NCBI GenBank assembly: GCA_001695595.3
Contig: MBPM02000049.1
Coordinates: 310,001-374,000 of the forward strand
Direction of reading: 5' to 3'
Length of the DNA: 64,000 nt
Source: Plasmopara viticola
Taxonomy: Eukaryota; Oomycota; Peronosporomycetes; Peronosporales; Peronosporaceae
Shown here: positions 22,601 to 35,530 of the stretch, in pieces
Layout: the number at the start of each line of letters is the position of its first letter
Position numbering within the stretch: position 1 is the first letter of the stretch
Notes under the pieces: model-generated
Database searches by the model: none
What the model saw: only the letters and a program-made list of their open reading frames with translations
Told to the model about the DNA's origin: nothing
Program-made: the position numbers and the translations under genes

Positions 22601-23758
22601 CCTTTTGCAAGTGCGTCTGCTGAGCCGTCTACGAAGAAGCATTCGTCGTGACGAGTAGATCCAAGTTGTCATGTTCCTTTTGCAAGTGCGTCCGCTGAGC
22701 CGTCTACGAAGAAGCATTCATTGATACGAAAATACTTGCAAGAGGTCGAGAAGAAACCTACCAAGGCTTTGTGTCGTCGCCTTAATTGCCCTTTAATGGC
22801 AACTAGACCTCGATAGTCGTCGCTGTATTCTTCAAGTCGTTGGGATAAAGTATTGACACAGTGGTCGAGATATTGGGCCGCAAATTGGGCCATTTGAAAG
22901 GCTGTGAGGTAAGTCTCATCGATTTGTAATCCCTCATCATCGTCCAGCTCCTTCTCCAGATCGCCGTACAACACAAGCTCTCGAAACTTCGCCAGTCGCT
23001 CAATGTCGGACTATAAACACACCCGTCAAACGAATGCCACCATGCGTGAAAAGGAAGTCACTTACATGAAAGAACAAATGTCGGACGTTAATGGATGCTA
23101 TCAATGACCACTGGACGGGTTGAAACGGCTGCGTCAATGCGAACGTAGGATCCACAACACTCGCGGCCTTGTCCTCCTTGACGTCCGATCGACGCCGACG
23201 TTGGTGCCTTGCGTCTTGAATGCAAAGGGCTTTTGGATCTGACGTGAAGAGGCATTCAATCTCAAGACTGATGTGCGACGCCACGCCGTTTGTTTCCGAG
23301 CTCTGCAATGAAAACCACAAGGCACCTGTACGTAAGGAATCGCGTTCCTTGTTTCCACGATTGCATTGGTGCTGGAGCTGGTGCAACGAGACCGAGGTTT
23401 TGCCAAGAAACACGTCAAACCCATTGTCAAAGCGATTCCAGAGCTGCACCTCAATCCAGTCAATTGCGGGGTGAAGCGCAAAGACCTCACCGCTGCCATT
23501 GTCTGTCGTCCACCAGGCCGTAAAGTTTCCATTTCGCTCGCGTTGTCGACGACACATGACGTCGTCGTCAGCATCATGACTTTCGACGACGACAGTACGC
23601 GATCTTGCATCGTGAAAGACTCGTGTCTTGAGGTCATTGTACACCAGTCGAAGAAACGGGTGAAGATGCGACGAAGCTAACCCCGTCGCTGCCAATGCTC
23701 GCACATGCGTCGCTGTCCACGATTCTCGTAGCCTCGTGTCTTTCAGGCGCCCGACCAT
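19623..23758 (-). CDS. Large C2 / IQ / multi-EF-hand calcium-binding protein
   Basis: Four exons on the minus strand: 23758-23066, 23010-22762, 22628-21724 and 21645-19623. Introns are 23011-23065 (GTAAGT..ATAG), 22629-22761 (GTAGGT..GTAG) and 21646-21723 (GTACAA..GCAG). They join in frame to 1289 residues. Residues about 20-190 have the pattern of a C2 domain (DWIEVQLWNRFDNGFDVFLGK). Two IQ motifs lie near 443-485 (RRIQAFFRDF.., TRVQTAWKRY..) inside a charged helical region. Seven EF-hand loops start near 743, 882, 946, 1002, 1108, 1162 and 1198, most with canonical D.D.DG residues. The C-terminus is acidic and Ser-rich. The domains predict binding of calcium and of calmodulin-like light chains, so a cytoskeletal or flagellar role is a reasonable guess but no orthologue was recognised. 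The second intron carries a duplicated acceptor, described separately. Confidence 0.82.
22569..22718. repeat. 75-bp tandem duplication across a splice acceptor
   Basis: 22569-22643 and 22644-22718 are two head-to-tail copies that differ at one position (T at 22617, C in the second copy). On the minus strand each copy holds the intron end CTTCTTCGTAG and the first 17 codons or so of the following exon. Splicing to the gene-proximal copy (acceptor at 22629-22630) keeps the long frame. Splicing to the donor-proximal copy (acceptor near 22704) runs into the TAG of the second acceptor in frame. Confidence 0.9.
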
Positions 23759-23917
23759 CAAGATCCGCTGGTAGGACCGCCCGTCGCGTCGTTACAAGCA
23801 AGAGGTGTAACGAACTGCTGAGTAAACTGGACCAAGCGCGTCAATTAGGCAACGTGAGACACGAAACCAAAATCATCGGACGACGGTGCCCCCTCGAAGA
23901 GTTTTTAGAGTATATCG
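23759..23917. promoter_or_regulatory. Bidirectional promoter between the EF-hand and coiled-coil genes
   Basis: Only 159 bp separate two start codons that face apart. The interval is balanced in composition with no clear TATA box. It must hold the core promoters of both genes unless one leader overlaps the other gene. Confidence 0.5.
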
Positions 23918-26900
23918 ATGCGTCGACCACCCGGGATATTGACTGTCAATTCGTTGGTGGATCGATCGCATGGTGCCGGTCTCGTTTCGTCTCGCAGAGA
24001 CGGCTCGAGTGAAGAAGATGCGCCAGCTTTAGCATCTCCGCCACCGCGTCCTTCGTACCATAAATTGCATCGACCCATAAAAGTCACGACGTCGACACTA
24101 TCTTCGCACCCTTTGCTGGAAAAAAGCGTGCCAACACCGGGCACGGGTAGCAAAAGCTTTCAACCACGAAAGGATGAGTGGCTGGGAAAGCAGAGCACGG
24201 ACACGCCAATTCCAAGTGTCCATCCGATTGACACGTTGTCCAAGAAGCTTCGTCAACAAGCAGTGGAGTTGACGCACGTATACGAAGAGCTGGAAAAACA
24301 AAACTTGCAGATTAAGTCGTACAAGACACAACTTCAGGATCAAGAGCGAGAGCTGGACCAGCTGCGCGAGCAGCGCAGAAGAGTGATTGAGAATCACGCG
24401 AAAACACCGACCAGGTCGCGCAAAGGGGCGCTGGATCAGCAGAAATGTGCTGCACAGCTCATGAGTGGTACGTCTTGTACTGGCGCGTCACTTGGACAAA
24501 AGCGAGAGGAATTGGACTGCAAACTAAAGGAAGTCGAACGCGACAAGAAAAAGTATCAGCTAGCCGCGAAGCGGATTGAAAAGGCACTAGCGGAGCTGCG
24601 AGTGTTTCAAAATGACCGAATGGGCAAGCTTTTGACGTCGGATGAAACGCCAAACCAAGAAGTCGACGCCACTGCGAACGCAAGCACCATGCAGCAAGTT
24701 TTAGATGAACAGCAAGCGTATATTCGCGTTCTTGAAGAAGCCGTTCATGTCAAAGCTACCGAGTTTGAAATCACTGGTCACGAGGAGCTGTTGATTGTTC
24801 TCGCAGAGTTGCGTCATACCATTTACGAACAGGAAAAAGATGTCGAGGAAAAGAACAAAGTGCTTGCATCGAGTCAAGAGCAGCATGACTTGGAGCGACA
24901 GCAACAGCTCGAGAAGTATCAAGACCTTGAAGTCATTTGCAAGCAACACAAAAGCATGGCGTCGCAAGCGCGTGAAGACGTTCAGAGTCTCGAGCAACAG
25001 CTTTTGGACAAAGTGCGCGAGGTCACTGAGCTGCAAAGTATCGCAACCGATGCCCAACGCGCGCAAGAAGCGTCGCACAATCGCTTGCAAGCAGCCATGA
25101 CGACGCAAAACGTGACGCAAACCAAAGTGGAAGACGTGACACGCAAGTTGCAAGCCTGTACTGACAAATTAGAGAAAAGCACGGTGCAGTTTGAGGCAGC
25201 GCAACGAAAAGTGGAGAGACTGGAGACCGAGTGCACAACGAAACAAACTCATCTCGATGAACTGAATGCGCTGCAAGAAGGAGTTCTTGGTTCAATCGAC
25301 AAGTACGTGTGCAAAGTCCAGAAAGCGCGTGACAAAGTCAAGTTTTTGAAAAAGGAACTCAAAGAGTGGAAGGAGAAAGACAGAAGGGCTCAAAGTCAAT
25401 TGAAGGAAGTGGCAAGAGTGTCGGATGAGCGGATGAATGCATTGCAAGCCGAGATGGAGACGGCAAAGCTTTGTATGCAAGAGCTTCAAGCACAAGATGC
25501 AAAGCTAAAGCGCGATAACGTTACTCTGGAGGGCACGATTGCAGAAGTAAAGGAAGAATTCGATCGACAGATACAAGCGAGGGATATTATTCAAGAAAAG
25601 ATGGCAGTCAACGTCCAGAGATGTAGTCAAGTGGACAGAGCTGTGACAGAGATGGAAACCGCGCTTTCGTCGGTAATGACGCTGTTAAGCAAGACTGTTC
25701 AGCCGCAAGTCGAGGCTAAAGACCATGCAGACGGCTCGGAAGCAGACGAACACGAGTTTGTACTGGATCGTTGTTTACTTCACAAGTTCCAGACATGCTG
25801 TCAAGCGCTTGATACATTTCCAACAAGTCACGAGTCAAGGCAAAACGTACCGTTGTGTCGTTTGCTGGCAGAAGCGATCGCCCGTGTTGCCGCAGTTAAC
25901 AACCAAGTGGAGATGGCAGTCGAACGAGCTTTTGCTTCGTGGACAAGAGAACGCAAGAATCTTGTTGCAGCCTGTGCGACGCTTGAAACCACTGCAGCGT
26001 TGTGCCAGCACGAGATGGAAGAACGTCACGACGAGTTGCGAGACTGTCGTGAGCAGTTGATGATGGTAAGGTACCGCCATGTGGCCGAGGGAGTGATGTT
26101 TCGTTATTAAGACATTGTTTGTTTATCTAGCGTGAATCGGAAATTCAAGAAAATGTTGTACAACTCAACAGTCTTCACGAGCAGCTACGTGGAGCATATG
26201 CCGAGTGTAAAGCTTTCCGTGCGCTTCAAGAGCGTGTGGAGCACCAAGATGAGGGTTTAGAAGAAAAGCAGTCAATCATTTGCAATCTATCAGTCGAGAA
26301 CGATCGATTAGTAGCGTTGGAGAAAGCGTCCATGGTGCAAATGGCAGCAAAGACGCGGCAAATCGAAACGCAACAAGCGACAATTCTTGAACAAAAGCGC
26401 TTTGCTGAAGAATGCGACGAGGCGCTTGAAAAGGCTGCAGCCTTTGCGGAAGCACAGAACGAATGCAATTACCAGGTCGGTCGATGTTGCTTGTTTCACG
26501 CTTTTACCTACGTGCTTACTAAGGATTTGTAGCTTCAGTCGCAGCTTTTCGAGATGAAAAGATCGCAGCAAGTGCAGCTCAACTTGGTCAAGACCCTTCA
26601 AGAGCAGCTGTCATCGTTCTCGAAGCTCTTGCTGGAATTGATTCAGCGTTACACAAGAGCTGTACGATCGAAAGCAGCCAGCGATCCTCGAGTCCAAGAC
26701 TATTTACAAGTCTTGGAGGCTGAGATCCAGAATGGCAACGTTGTGTGCTTGCTCCAACTCTTTCCAGCCTTGCTGGAACAGTATACAGCAAGTTGCAAGG
26801 GCCACTCGAAGCGTGTCGTAGTGAATACAATGGATGAAACGCAATGGAAGGGGAACGCACAAGGTGCCACTACCAATTCTAATCAGATGGACCCGTTGGG

Positions 26901-27072
26901 CAAGCGCGTATCCACACTTGCCAATGATTCACCTGTTTCTACAGTGAGTGCTAAGGTTGATCGCATACCTCACTCCTTCTTCGAAACGGAGAAAGATGAT
27001 GCAGGAATCGCGGAGCAGTGGAAGGTCATTCGAGAGGCTTTTCAAAGCTACAGGATAAATTCTGACAGGTAG
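23918..27072 (+). CDS. Long coiled-coil protein
   Basis: Three exons, 23918-26065, 26131-26475 and 26533-27072, with introns 26066-26130 (GTAAGG..CTAG) and 26476-26532 (GTCGGT..GTAG). They join in phase 0 to 1010 residues. After a Pro/Ser-rich head of about 80 residues, nearly everything from about residue 105 to 880 is Glu/Lys/Gln/Arg-rich heptad sequence typical of extended coiled coils. A non-helical gap near residues 590-650 holds several Cys and His. The tail (about 900-1010) is polar. There is no motor, kinase or membrane segment. Proteins of this build are often centrosomal, ciliary or vesicle-tethering, and no specific orthologue was recognised. The gene shares a promoter region with the calcium-binding gene on the other strand. 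Confidence 0.82.
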
Positions 27073-27555
27073 GAAAGGTCGCGCGAACCCTTTCGGAATT
27101 GATTCGCATCTAAGCGGGTTTAAGCGGACGAAAAGTGGACCGAAGTGGACGCGGCAGCTAGTTTTAGTAAATGTGCTTTCCAAGCCTCTCACCACAAAGG
27201 GTTAAGTGCGGCCACTATGAACGCACGACAGTAGAACATCTTGGCGCAATCGTAGAACGTGATGACCTAATCAATACTGGTGCCCCTGCATAATATGCCG
27301 TGGCTGCAACACATCATTTGACGTTTACTGACGTGGAGGATGGAGTACAGACTGCGACGGTCAAAGACAAGGGGTGTAAACTTGCGAGTGCCATCAACTT
27401 GCGGTAAACGCGCATGATGCCGGTCAATTGCATGTGGCATCACTGGCTACAAGTCGACTGTTAGTGCCTGCCTCCAATTCAAAAAAAAGATCAAAAAGAA
27501 AACGAATACAGACGGGAAAAAACAAGGCGGTGCTGACGACTCAAGTGTCCTTAAG

Positions 27556-27816
27556 TTGAGTATATACGAACAAGGTGGGGTGCTACTACTGAAGTATAAG
27601 ACGTTTCTAGTGCATGGAGCAGATAAGGAGTCAATGCAACAGAAACTACAGCCTTTCTATGGGTTTCTTCGACCAGTGCCTTTTTTCCATATGAAACCAC
27701 TTGTTAGCTTTAAGGAATTTACCGCTTGCTTTGAGGCAAATAGTGAAGAAGCAGACATGTCGCATTGCACTTTTTGCAGTGCAACGAAACTATTTATTGA
27801 GTGTCGTCTGCAGTAG
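27556..27816 (+). mobile_element. Possible decayed retrotransposon integrase tail
   Basis: An 86-codon frame contains GGVLLLKYKTFLVHG followed by KLQPFYGFLRPV. This is reminiscent of the 'GD.VLL......KL.P.F.GPF.V' segment at the end of gypsy integrases. The similarity is faint, and no neighbouring pol motif was found to support it. Confidence 0.25.
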
Positions 27817-30800
27817 ACTTCATTCCGGGGTGGACGGGGGTGGAGGGGTGGACCACGCGTGAGTTGATCAAGTAATAGACTTAATTATCAAGCTATTACT
27901 ATCTCACTTTCAAATGACAAGATTGTTCACGTAGCGTAACATTTTAAGGGCGTGAGAAATAAGATCCTTTAGACGACTCGAGTCCTCAGCATTTCTACTC
28001 TGTTGGCTGCCGATCGTGAAAAACTTAGACGCAGCTCTCACTGCAAGTGAAAACGTGTAAGCGCGACACTGTGCCCCGCATTCTGCACGAATACAACGAC
28101 CGCCTCGAAAGCGTGTCGACATCAACACTGTTTTTGACGTGTTGAAATGCAATAAGGGGCACATAGCAACGAGAACAGCGTAATTTAATTCGTATGCAAG
28201 CGAGCATTGCACGGATGTGACATACTATGTCAATCAATTACATTCACTGCTACATATACTCGGTAAATCGGACACTTTGGGCGAGGCGTTGCCTTTAAGT
28301 GTGGATATAATAATGTTGTGCCTATCTGGATCATAGTGAATGATGAGGATCGAAAGTTCACTCTATGCACCAAGTCGAAGTCGTAGAAAGGGGAGGAGTG
28401 AGTATTGCTCGAAGAAACTCTATCTATCGAAGCCGCTATCTCTACCAAAAAGGATTGCGGTTTTCACAGCTTTGATCTTGTAGAGTACTCACAGACGTAT
28501 TGCCCAGTATTTACCCCAATATGGGTATGTAGTCGAGCGCTAACATCAGTTTTTGATTTACCTCAGCCTCTCTCCGTCTTAAATTTCTTTTACTTCTCGA
28601 GGACCGGCAAGTGTCACTGCCATGACATAATCGACGATCTCTACACGACATTCCTCGTATTGCTTGTGTCAACATTGACGCACGAAGAGCTCTGCTCGTC
28701 AGAGCTTCCGCTATGCGGACCATCTTTCACTCAACGTGCATCGCCAGGGCCACAATCCTAGCTGCTAGATACTGTCTAAAGCAAATGGCCTCAAAGCGTT
28801 TGCGCCCGTTGCCAATTCCAACGGGGTCTTATTGGATTATTCTAATACAATTTTGTTATAGCGGCTAACTCACGCAAATGTAAGCCGACTGGGCATTTAG
28901 GCTATCTAATTTGTTCGTGAAATGTCTTTCTGTACGCGTTAAGCTCGACTACTTTGCTGAGGCTCTATTTGGCCTGTACAGGTTAAGAAACACAAGAAGG
29001 ACGTATCTGTGGCCAAACATCATCTCAGCGCTTAGAAAAGAAAATTGACTCACAAAGAGCTACCGACGGTGCAACATGATACATCAACTAGTACACAAGC
29101 ACGGACCCTCCATTCCTCTTCGAAACTTAACAGTAAGTTTTTCTCAGTAAACTGCTTCGCATCTATCTGGTGCTGTCGCTTTCCTATTTTGTAGCCTTCG
29201 GTCGTGCATCTGTGTCCCATAAATATTTTCGAGGCATTTTGTGCAAACGTAGATACTTAAGTTAATTGTGCTAATTAGACGACCAGATTATTAGGCTTCG
29301 ACTTGGGCTGCTTAAAGTTTTCGAAGAGCTTAAAATACATGGTAATGTCTAGCAATTAAAGCGTATTTCCTACCCAATTTGAAGCTACTTCCAGTAAGCA
29401 TCTGCATTGTTGCGAACGAAGCAACAGACAATCACTTTGGTCACATCAAAGCTCGGTGAAAGAGGGCACTCACGTTTAATGTCTTTGTTGAGACGGCAGC
29501 ACACTAGTATCGATTAAGCTGACGCTAGTCTTTTCCGATACTTCAAAATGCGTACCGAGTGTGGTCGCCCATTCTTGATGTAAGAAGAGACGAGTAGAGT
29601 TTGTCCAGCACGTACGAATCCTGCTGGCTTACATGGTCAGCAACTCTCTCTCTCTGGGAGAAAACGACAGGTACTGTCGCTAAAGGCGGATTGTGCGGGG
29701 GCGCGGTCACACAAACGCATCCGGCGTCTTTTGAAGAGGCCGTGAGAGGGAAAATGTATGCCGATTTAAACTTCCAGGCAGCACGTATAGGAAGGTCTTA
29801 GAGTCTTTCACGCAGTCGATTCCCCGTGAATAAGCCATGCAGATGAGTTGAGGCATATCTCCGAGATGCAAGATTCTTTGCTTTTGTGCATCCAGAATCG
29901 TAAAATTACATTGTCCCACGCATAATATTTGGCTCAATTACAGCCTTTAGCGATAGATCTAATACAGGACCATTTTGCTACAATTAGCCATGTAAGAGAT
30001 TAAAATCGGGATCTCTGTGATCATATACTACTTCGGGTATACTTGCAAGCGAAGTGTTTTCTCGAGCTGAGGTGCAGACCGTGGTCATGCCCTCCTGAGT
30101 TTTTACGCGATCCAGCGTCATCGACGGAGACTACTCTGCTGAACATGCTTTAAACGAGTGTCCTCACAACTGGAGAGCTTCCACATGCTCATAAATTGCG
30201 ACAGGTTCTTGTTAAGTACCCTCTTCACTCCAAGAGGGATTGCAGTTCAGCTGAGCCCGTCTTGCAAACCTCGGATAAAATGAGCATACTGCTCCAATCA
30301 TGCTGCGGATCATGTGCAACGACTTAAGTATTGAACAATAAAAGGGTGTTATCAGGTGCAGTGGAGCTGCCGTACCTAGGTCTCTGACCTTCGTTTTATA
30401 CCTGAAACGACCACGAGTCGCAGTTTGCGCTATCTGCTAGACTTCGACATAATATATCTTTCGTATTTTAGTTACGACGTAATATAACTCATATATTTTC
30501 GACTACGAAGTGAACATTATTCAGGTATATCAATGATATGAGCCGTTTTATCCCACCACTTATGCTAATCCCCCACACCCTACTTTCTATCTCACCTCTA
30601 CACCATGTTCTCGGTATTTGATTGGCTGTTGAGACACGAAAATACAGAAAAGTAGCGAAGACCAGCTATATTCAGGCCTGTCGTTTTCAGCCACTGTAAA
30701 ATATTGTATCCACAACCTGGTGCCACTCTTTGAGTGAGAATTTTTTTTATACATATGAGTAGTCCAGAGCGTGTATCCTGACCAAGTTTATGGGCAAGAG

Positions 30801-31020
30801 TACCCTGAATCTATCGAAATCTGTATTAATCTGTTTATCTCCGTCAATGCTACCTGCTCCTCTCGTATCAGCACAGTATTGTCTGGGGGGCGCGAAAAAT
30901 GAACCTACTCGTCAGCGGTACCCAGGACGTCAAAATATACCACTGGACGTACGCCACTGCATCAGGTTTTTCCAAGGAAAGTACCAGTGCCGGTGCCTGT
31001 TTGTATGGTGCGACTAGGCG

Positions 31021-31165
31021 AGTCCAACGTTAAAAGGTCTGCCCCGATACGGCCTTCCATTTTCTTGACGTGGAACGCGCGCTCACGGCCCTTGATGTAG
31101 TTGAGTGTCCGCGTCAAATTCATCTTTGTACGCAAGGCAGATATTCTCGAGATATGCCATAACGC
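31021..31165 (-). pseudogene. Coding-like fragment of unknown origin, frameshifted
   Basis: On the minus strand, 31161 downward reads MAYLENICLAYKDEFDADTQ. A second frame then takes over at about 31105 and reads NYIKGRERAFHVKKMEGR and on to GADLL. Both segments have strong protein-like composition and GC-rich codons, unlike their surroundings, and would join if one base were gained or lost. I do not recognise the family. It is probably a broken gene or transposon fragment, and chance is possible. Confidence 0.35.
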
Positions 31166-34127
31166 GCACAGGGAAAATTAGCGAGCTGAAAGGCTAAGGA
31201 TTCTGCAGTCAATGCAATCCCAAGGAATATCTACTACCGAGTAACTTTTTTGATGCTGCAATAGAAGTAAAAGTTTTCCGTTGCTTTGCGAGATGCTCTT
31301 CGATATATGCCACCGGCAGAGGAGGCAGTTGGCAACAGGAAAACGGCATCTAATGTGTGTATGAGCGCCAGTCTGCCGTCGGTCACGAACGTTGATGGGA
31401 TGATAAAAAAAATGCCAGAACACGCGCGAACAAGTGGGCTGCCTAGTGACAATTTTCTCCCTTTTTTGCTGCCATAGAGCAGTATGCAAATGTGAACGTA
31501 TGAGGCATGGCTGTGACCCACACAACACGCAGAAGAGACAAGCCTCAACGATGTGTCTTGTAGGTGGGGTCTGTTAGCCAGATTTTGCTGTCAGAAAATG
31601 AGCTGCAGATTTATTTGCCGAGGGAAGACGATGAAGAGGTTGGTAAGTCGCCGCTGTTCATCGAAGGTGGAAAATTATGGTGCATTAATAGAAGCAACAG
31701 TCTCCAGACCATCAATCAGTGCGGAAAGGATTGAGCGACCTGCCAAAATACGTCTGCGCACTGCGTTTTGTATGTTAAAGACATGGCGAGGAGTTGCCGT
31801 GATGCACGTATAACTACAACAATACGTGTCACTGCCAGACGAGCGCAACACAAGCTCAAGCCCTGCTGGTGCTGGGCAGCCGTAAAGGCCCGGCACTTGG
31901 GGTGTACCGCGCAATCAGCAAAATCTTCATGGTTTTGTTGGTTGTGGTCAATTTCTACCACCCAAGCGTACATGATGTCATCTCCTTCTTTTATTTGCAA
32001 GTAGCAGGTCTTTAAGACAACTTGGCAATTGGTGGGCCGGCACTTGCACACCGGTTTTTGTCGGAGGGTAGACTTCCGGAATCACGATAACAAGAGCTCT
32101 GTAAACATATAGTGCCGTCGGGACAATACCAACTTTTTGCATGCGCCGCTCGGTCAAAACAAAGTCCTCTTGCTGATGTAGCCCAGGGTCACTCTGCAGG
32201 GTCTTGTAGCCAAATTATGATTAAACCGTTTCAATTAGGGAGATGGATTGACGTCAAAAGAATTGCGTTTTTGATATTTTTCAGAATAAGCGATTTGAGA
32301 TCTGAAGACGCTATGCATGTGCATATTAAAAGTTTGAAGGTTAAGATCTCACAAATAAACCCGGTTGATGCAGCCAATCAACGTTTAAATACAAATTATG
32401 GGGGACTGAAATCTGTATCTGGTAATTGAGGGGTACGTAGGGTGTAGGGGGGGGGGGTAACGGCTTCCACCAATAACATGGTTGGATTTTCTTTAGCACT
32501 ATTAGTATGCATTGTTTGTTCTCCTTGCACTTCTTTTCTCTCGAATCCTTACTGCCTCCTCGAGCCATCACACGACTTGTGTTACACAGTGTCTCAGTGA
32601 GACACACACACTGAAGTCCTCCATACTATTTACACGGCGCTGAGAATATCCTTCGATCCAAATCATTGTTGGGATAGGAACTCGAGCCGGCGCATCGTTT
32701 TCACAACACGACTTGAGAATTATGCGTTAGCAGACTATATATTAAATGTCTAAGAGCTGTTGTAGCGACACCACCCGCAATACAGACAATTTCTGTCTTA
32801 GAAGTGCAGTTCAATGAAGCGAGCAAGTATTGTCTACATCGCAAGTTTCGTCTGCATCCACACTAGTATATATCGTGTGTCTCATCGCGATTCAGTCTAA
32901 AAACTTATTTTTGTACTCTCACTCTTGGGGATCGAAGAGCTTTTACAAAAAACGCTGGACGTATAAGTGACCAGAATTTATAATCACTTAGAAGAGCTTA
33001 CATTCAGCTAAGAAACAACCGGATAGCGTAAAAATGCGGTGCACCAAGCTGTATAAAGCTTTTCTTATGAGCGACAAGTTAAAGCGAGGATGTATCACCC
33101 AAGTGGCAGGTCGGTGTATTTCGCTGATTAATCTTTGGGGTGCGGTGACATGAAATACGCTCAAAGCGCTACTGCACAGCGCAGATCGTGAAGGCTCGGA
33201 CAGCTTTATGAGGGCAGAAAGTGATAGTTCTTCTGTAGGCCTTTGTGTTTGCAATGTGTTTGTCGCTAGTCTCAGGAGCTATAAGATGAATTGTCAGTCC
33301 CCGGCAATATTTGTCACCTCATTCGGCAACAACTCGATAGAGGCTATTTCGAAGTGTGCAATAAAGAAAGGGCATCCATTGATGACATAGCAGCATAAGA
33401 TTAATGGTGCGTGCGGCTTAAAAGTCTGACTTTATAGGGAGAAGAGACTTTCGACAATCTCTACGACATTGTACACATCACCGAGAAGAGGGTCTATGCG
33501 AAAGAGACCTTCTAAAAGGTGTGCATACTTACCGGTCTTGACTGTATGACGTGTGAAGCAAAGGCTAATTATAAGAACTTTCGAATTGAAAATCTCATTA
33601 ATTTGCGGCATGAAGAAACAAGCTTAAAAAAGTTGCAGATCGGATCGTGCGCTGTTATTTTGATCTCCAAGCCTATCAAATTGTTGATAGCGGTAACTGC
33701 TGTGTCAGAGCTGTATGTGTTTTTCGATCAATAACTCTCTATAAATTGCATAAGCCATCCTGATGAGATGGAGCTCTTCGACTCCAGTATTGTGATTCCG
33801 AGCGTCACATATCGTTTCTTTACCAGCTTAAATTTCATTTTTCCGCCCTAATAGCCTTGTAAATGGACTTCAACGCTAAGAAATGAACTTTGATGATTCC
33901 GTGCTCCATTTCACCTGTCTAATTGGAGGCTATGATACAAGCGGTACAAGACTTTCGCACATTTCTATTCTCACAACGGCAAGCATTTTAAAGCAGGACA
34001 GTGGCAACAAATTCCGATTGAGCATCTGCGAGCACTCCCATCGCTATTCTACTTTAAAGGTACACAATATGTACATCAAGTTAATTCCAATTAGCTAAGG
34101 TGACTTCACTGGTGGCTTCGCCACATT

Positions 34128-35530
34128 TTGTATTACTCTAAGGGATCCATTGGATGGATGCTTTTAGAGCCAAATTACAAGTGGGACATTGTACACGCTT
34201 ACAACAATTTAATTACAGCCGACATTCTGACACAGATGCCAATTTTCAAAAAGAATGTGCTGCAAATCATCATGGGGGGATGTACAATGTACAGTGCGAT
34301 CGCCTTAGTCGATGGGTACTTTCATATTCTTATGATTTAGACTAGCATTTTATCCCAAGGATTGCGATTAGTTCCTTGAGCGGTAGAATCTGGGAGCAAA
34401 TATTAATGACTGAAGTGCATTTAAGCGCGCCTGCGACATTAAGACGCTTGGAGTCGCCATTATGTAAATTTCGCAGGACGTATGTATATGTATCCTTTAA
34501 TGACATCTTTTTCGATACTTGTGCAAAGCACGGGAAGGCTGACACGATATGCAAACATTGTCCATTTGTGAGCGGTGTTTGATTGCAAGCGTACGAATAA
34601 GCTTCTCGCGAATGGAGGTAGCTGCATCGTAGGCACAGTCATATTTTCCTTAGTAAAACATTATCTTTGGCAAATCTAGCTTATGTCAAGATTATTGTGG
34701 ATTAGCTGATTCATTAAAGGTAGAACGACATAAGAAATTGCTTGAGTTACCTACACAAGTAAAGTGCGAATTGCACGAGAAGCACCAAACCGCTTTCCTA
34801 TCCTCTTCTGAATGCGTTTGGGCACTCCACTATCAGAAGGCATTTGACAAAGTCGTAAGATTTTTATGTTGGTGATAAATAAAGTCTTGTCGGATTCAGA
34901 ATATGTGCCGAGGGTCATTTTACAACGCGTCGGGTTTTGTCATCGGCAGCAAACTTCTACAAGAAGACGACACGAAACAAAACCAAATGAATACGCTTAA
35001 ATCTCGGCAATTTTGAACTACCAAGAAAGTATATCCAATGATTTATACGTTTTTTTCAGTAAACGATCTCGCCGACTAGACTTTAAGCCATTAAAGATCG
35101 TAACAGATCATGCGTTTTTACACGCTTTGACAACTTTCGCAAAGGTTGGTCTCCTAGTTCGGTCTCTGTAAAAAAAGACTATTATGAGGCGAAAGTAGCC
35201 ACAAAAGCAGAGTACTTCGGCTGACGTATCATCGTATCTCCCAGACTATGAATGAATTATTTTACAGCTGTGATTTCGTCCTGCTTGGATCAATTTCGTG
35301 ACGTGTGTGCTCAAGATGATATGTGAGAAGGATTGGAAAAGGCTGTGCAGAGCGATGAGCTTCCAGGCTTGGACAAAAGACTGTCGGCACGGTCACGTGC
35401 AAGGCCACATCGTTCTTCGATGTGTTTATAACAGCACTGATCAAAGCGACCCACTACGTGCAGTACCTCCCCATATAAACACCACATCGACTATGAGACT
35501 GAGTAAACATTGCTTAGCGGGTCTTAATGT
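34128..35530 (+). mobile_element. Relic of a Ty3/gypsy pol gene (reverse transcriptase to RNase H and beyond)
   Basis: Pieces in different frames follow the order of a gypsy pol gene. 34158-34338 carries WDIVHAYNNL and GGCTMYSAIALVDGYFHILM, matching the RT block 'GCT.FSA.DL.DGY.QILM'. 34400-34560 carries LSAPATLRRL and FNDIFFDTCAKHG, where the catalytic 'F.DDIFV' motif has lost its second Asp (DD is now ND). 34800-34860 resembles the connection domain (YQKAFDKV). 34930-35160 has ASGFVIGSKLLQEDD and VTDHAFLHAL from RNase H. 35300-35420 has FRDVCAQDD and LDKRLSARSRARPHR from the linker before the integrase. Stops and shifts are frequent, so the copy is long dead. LTRs were not found. Confidence 0.72.
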
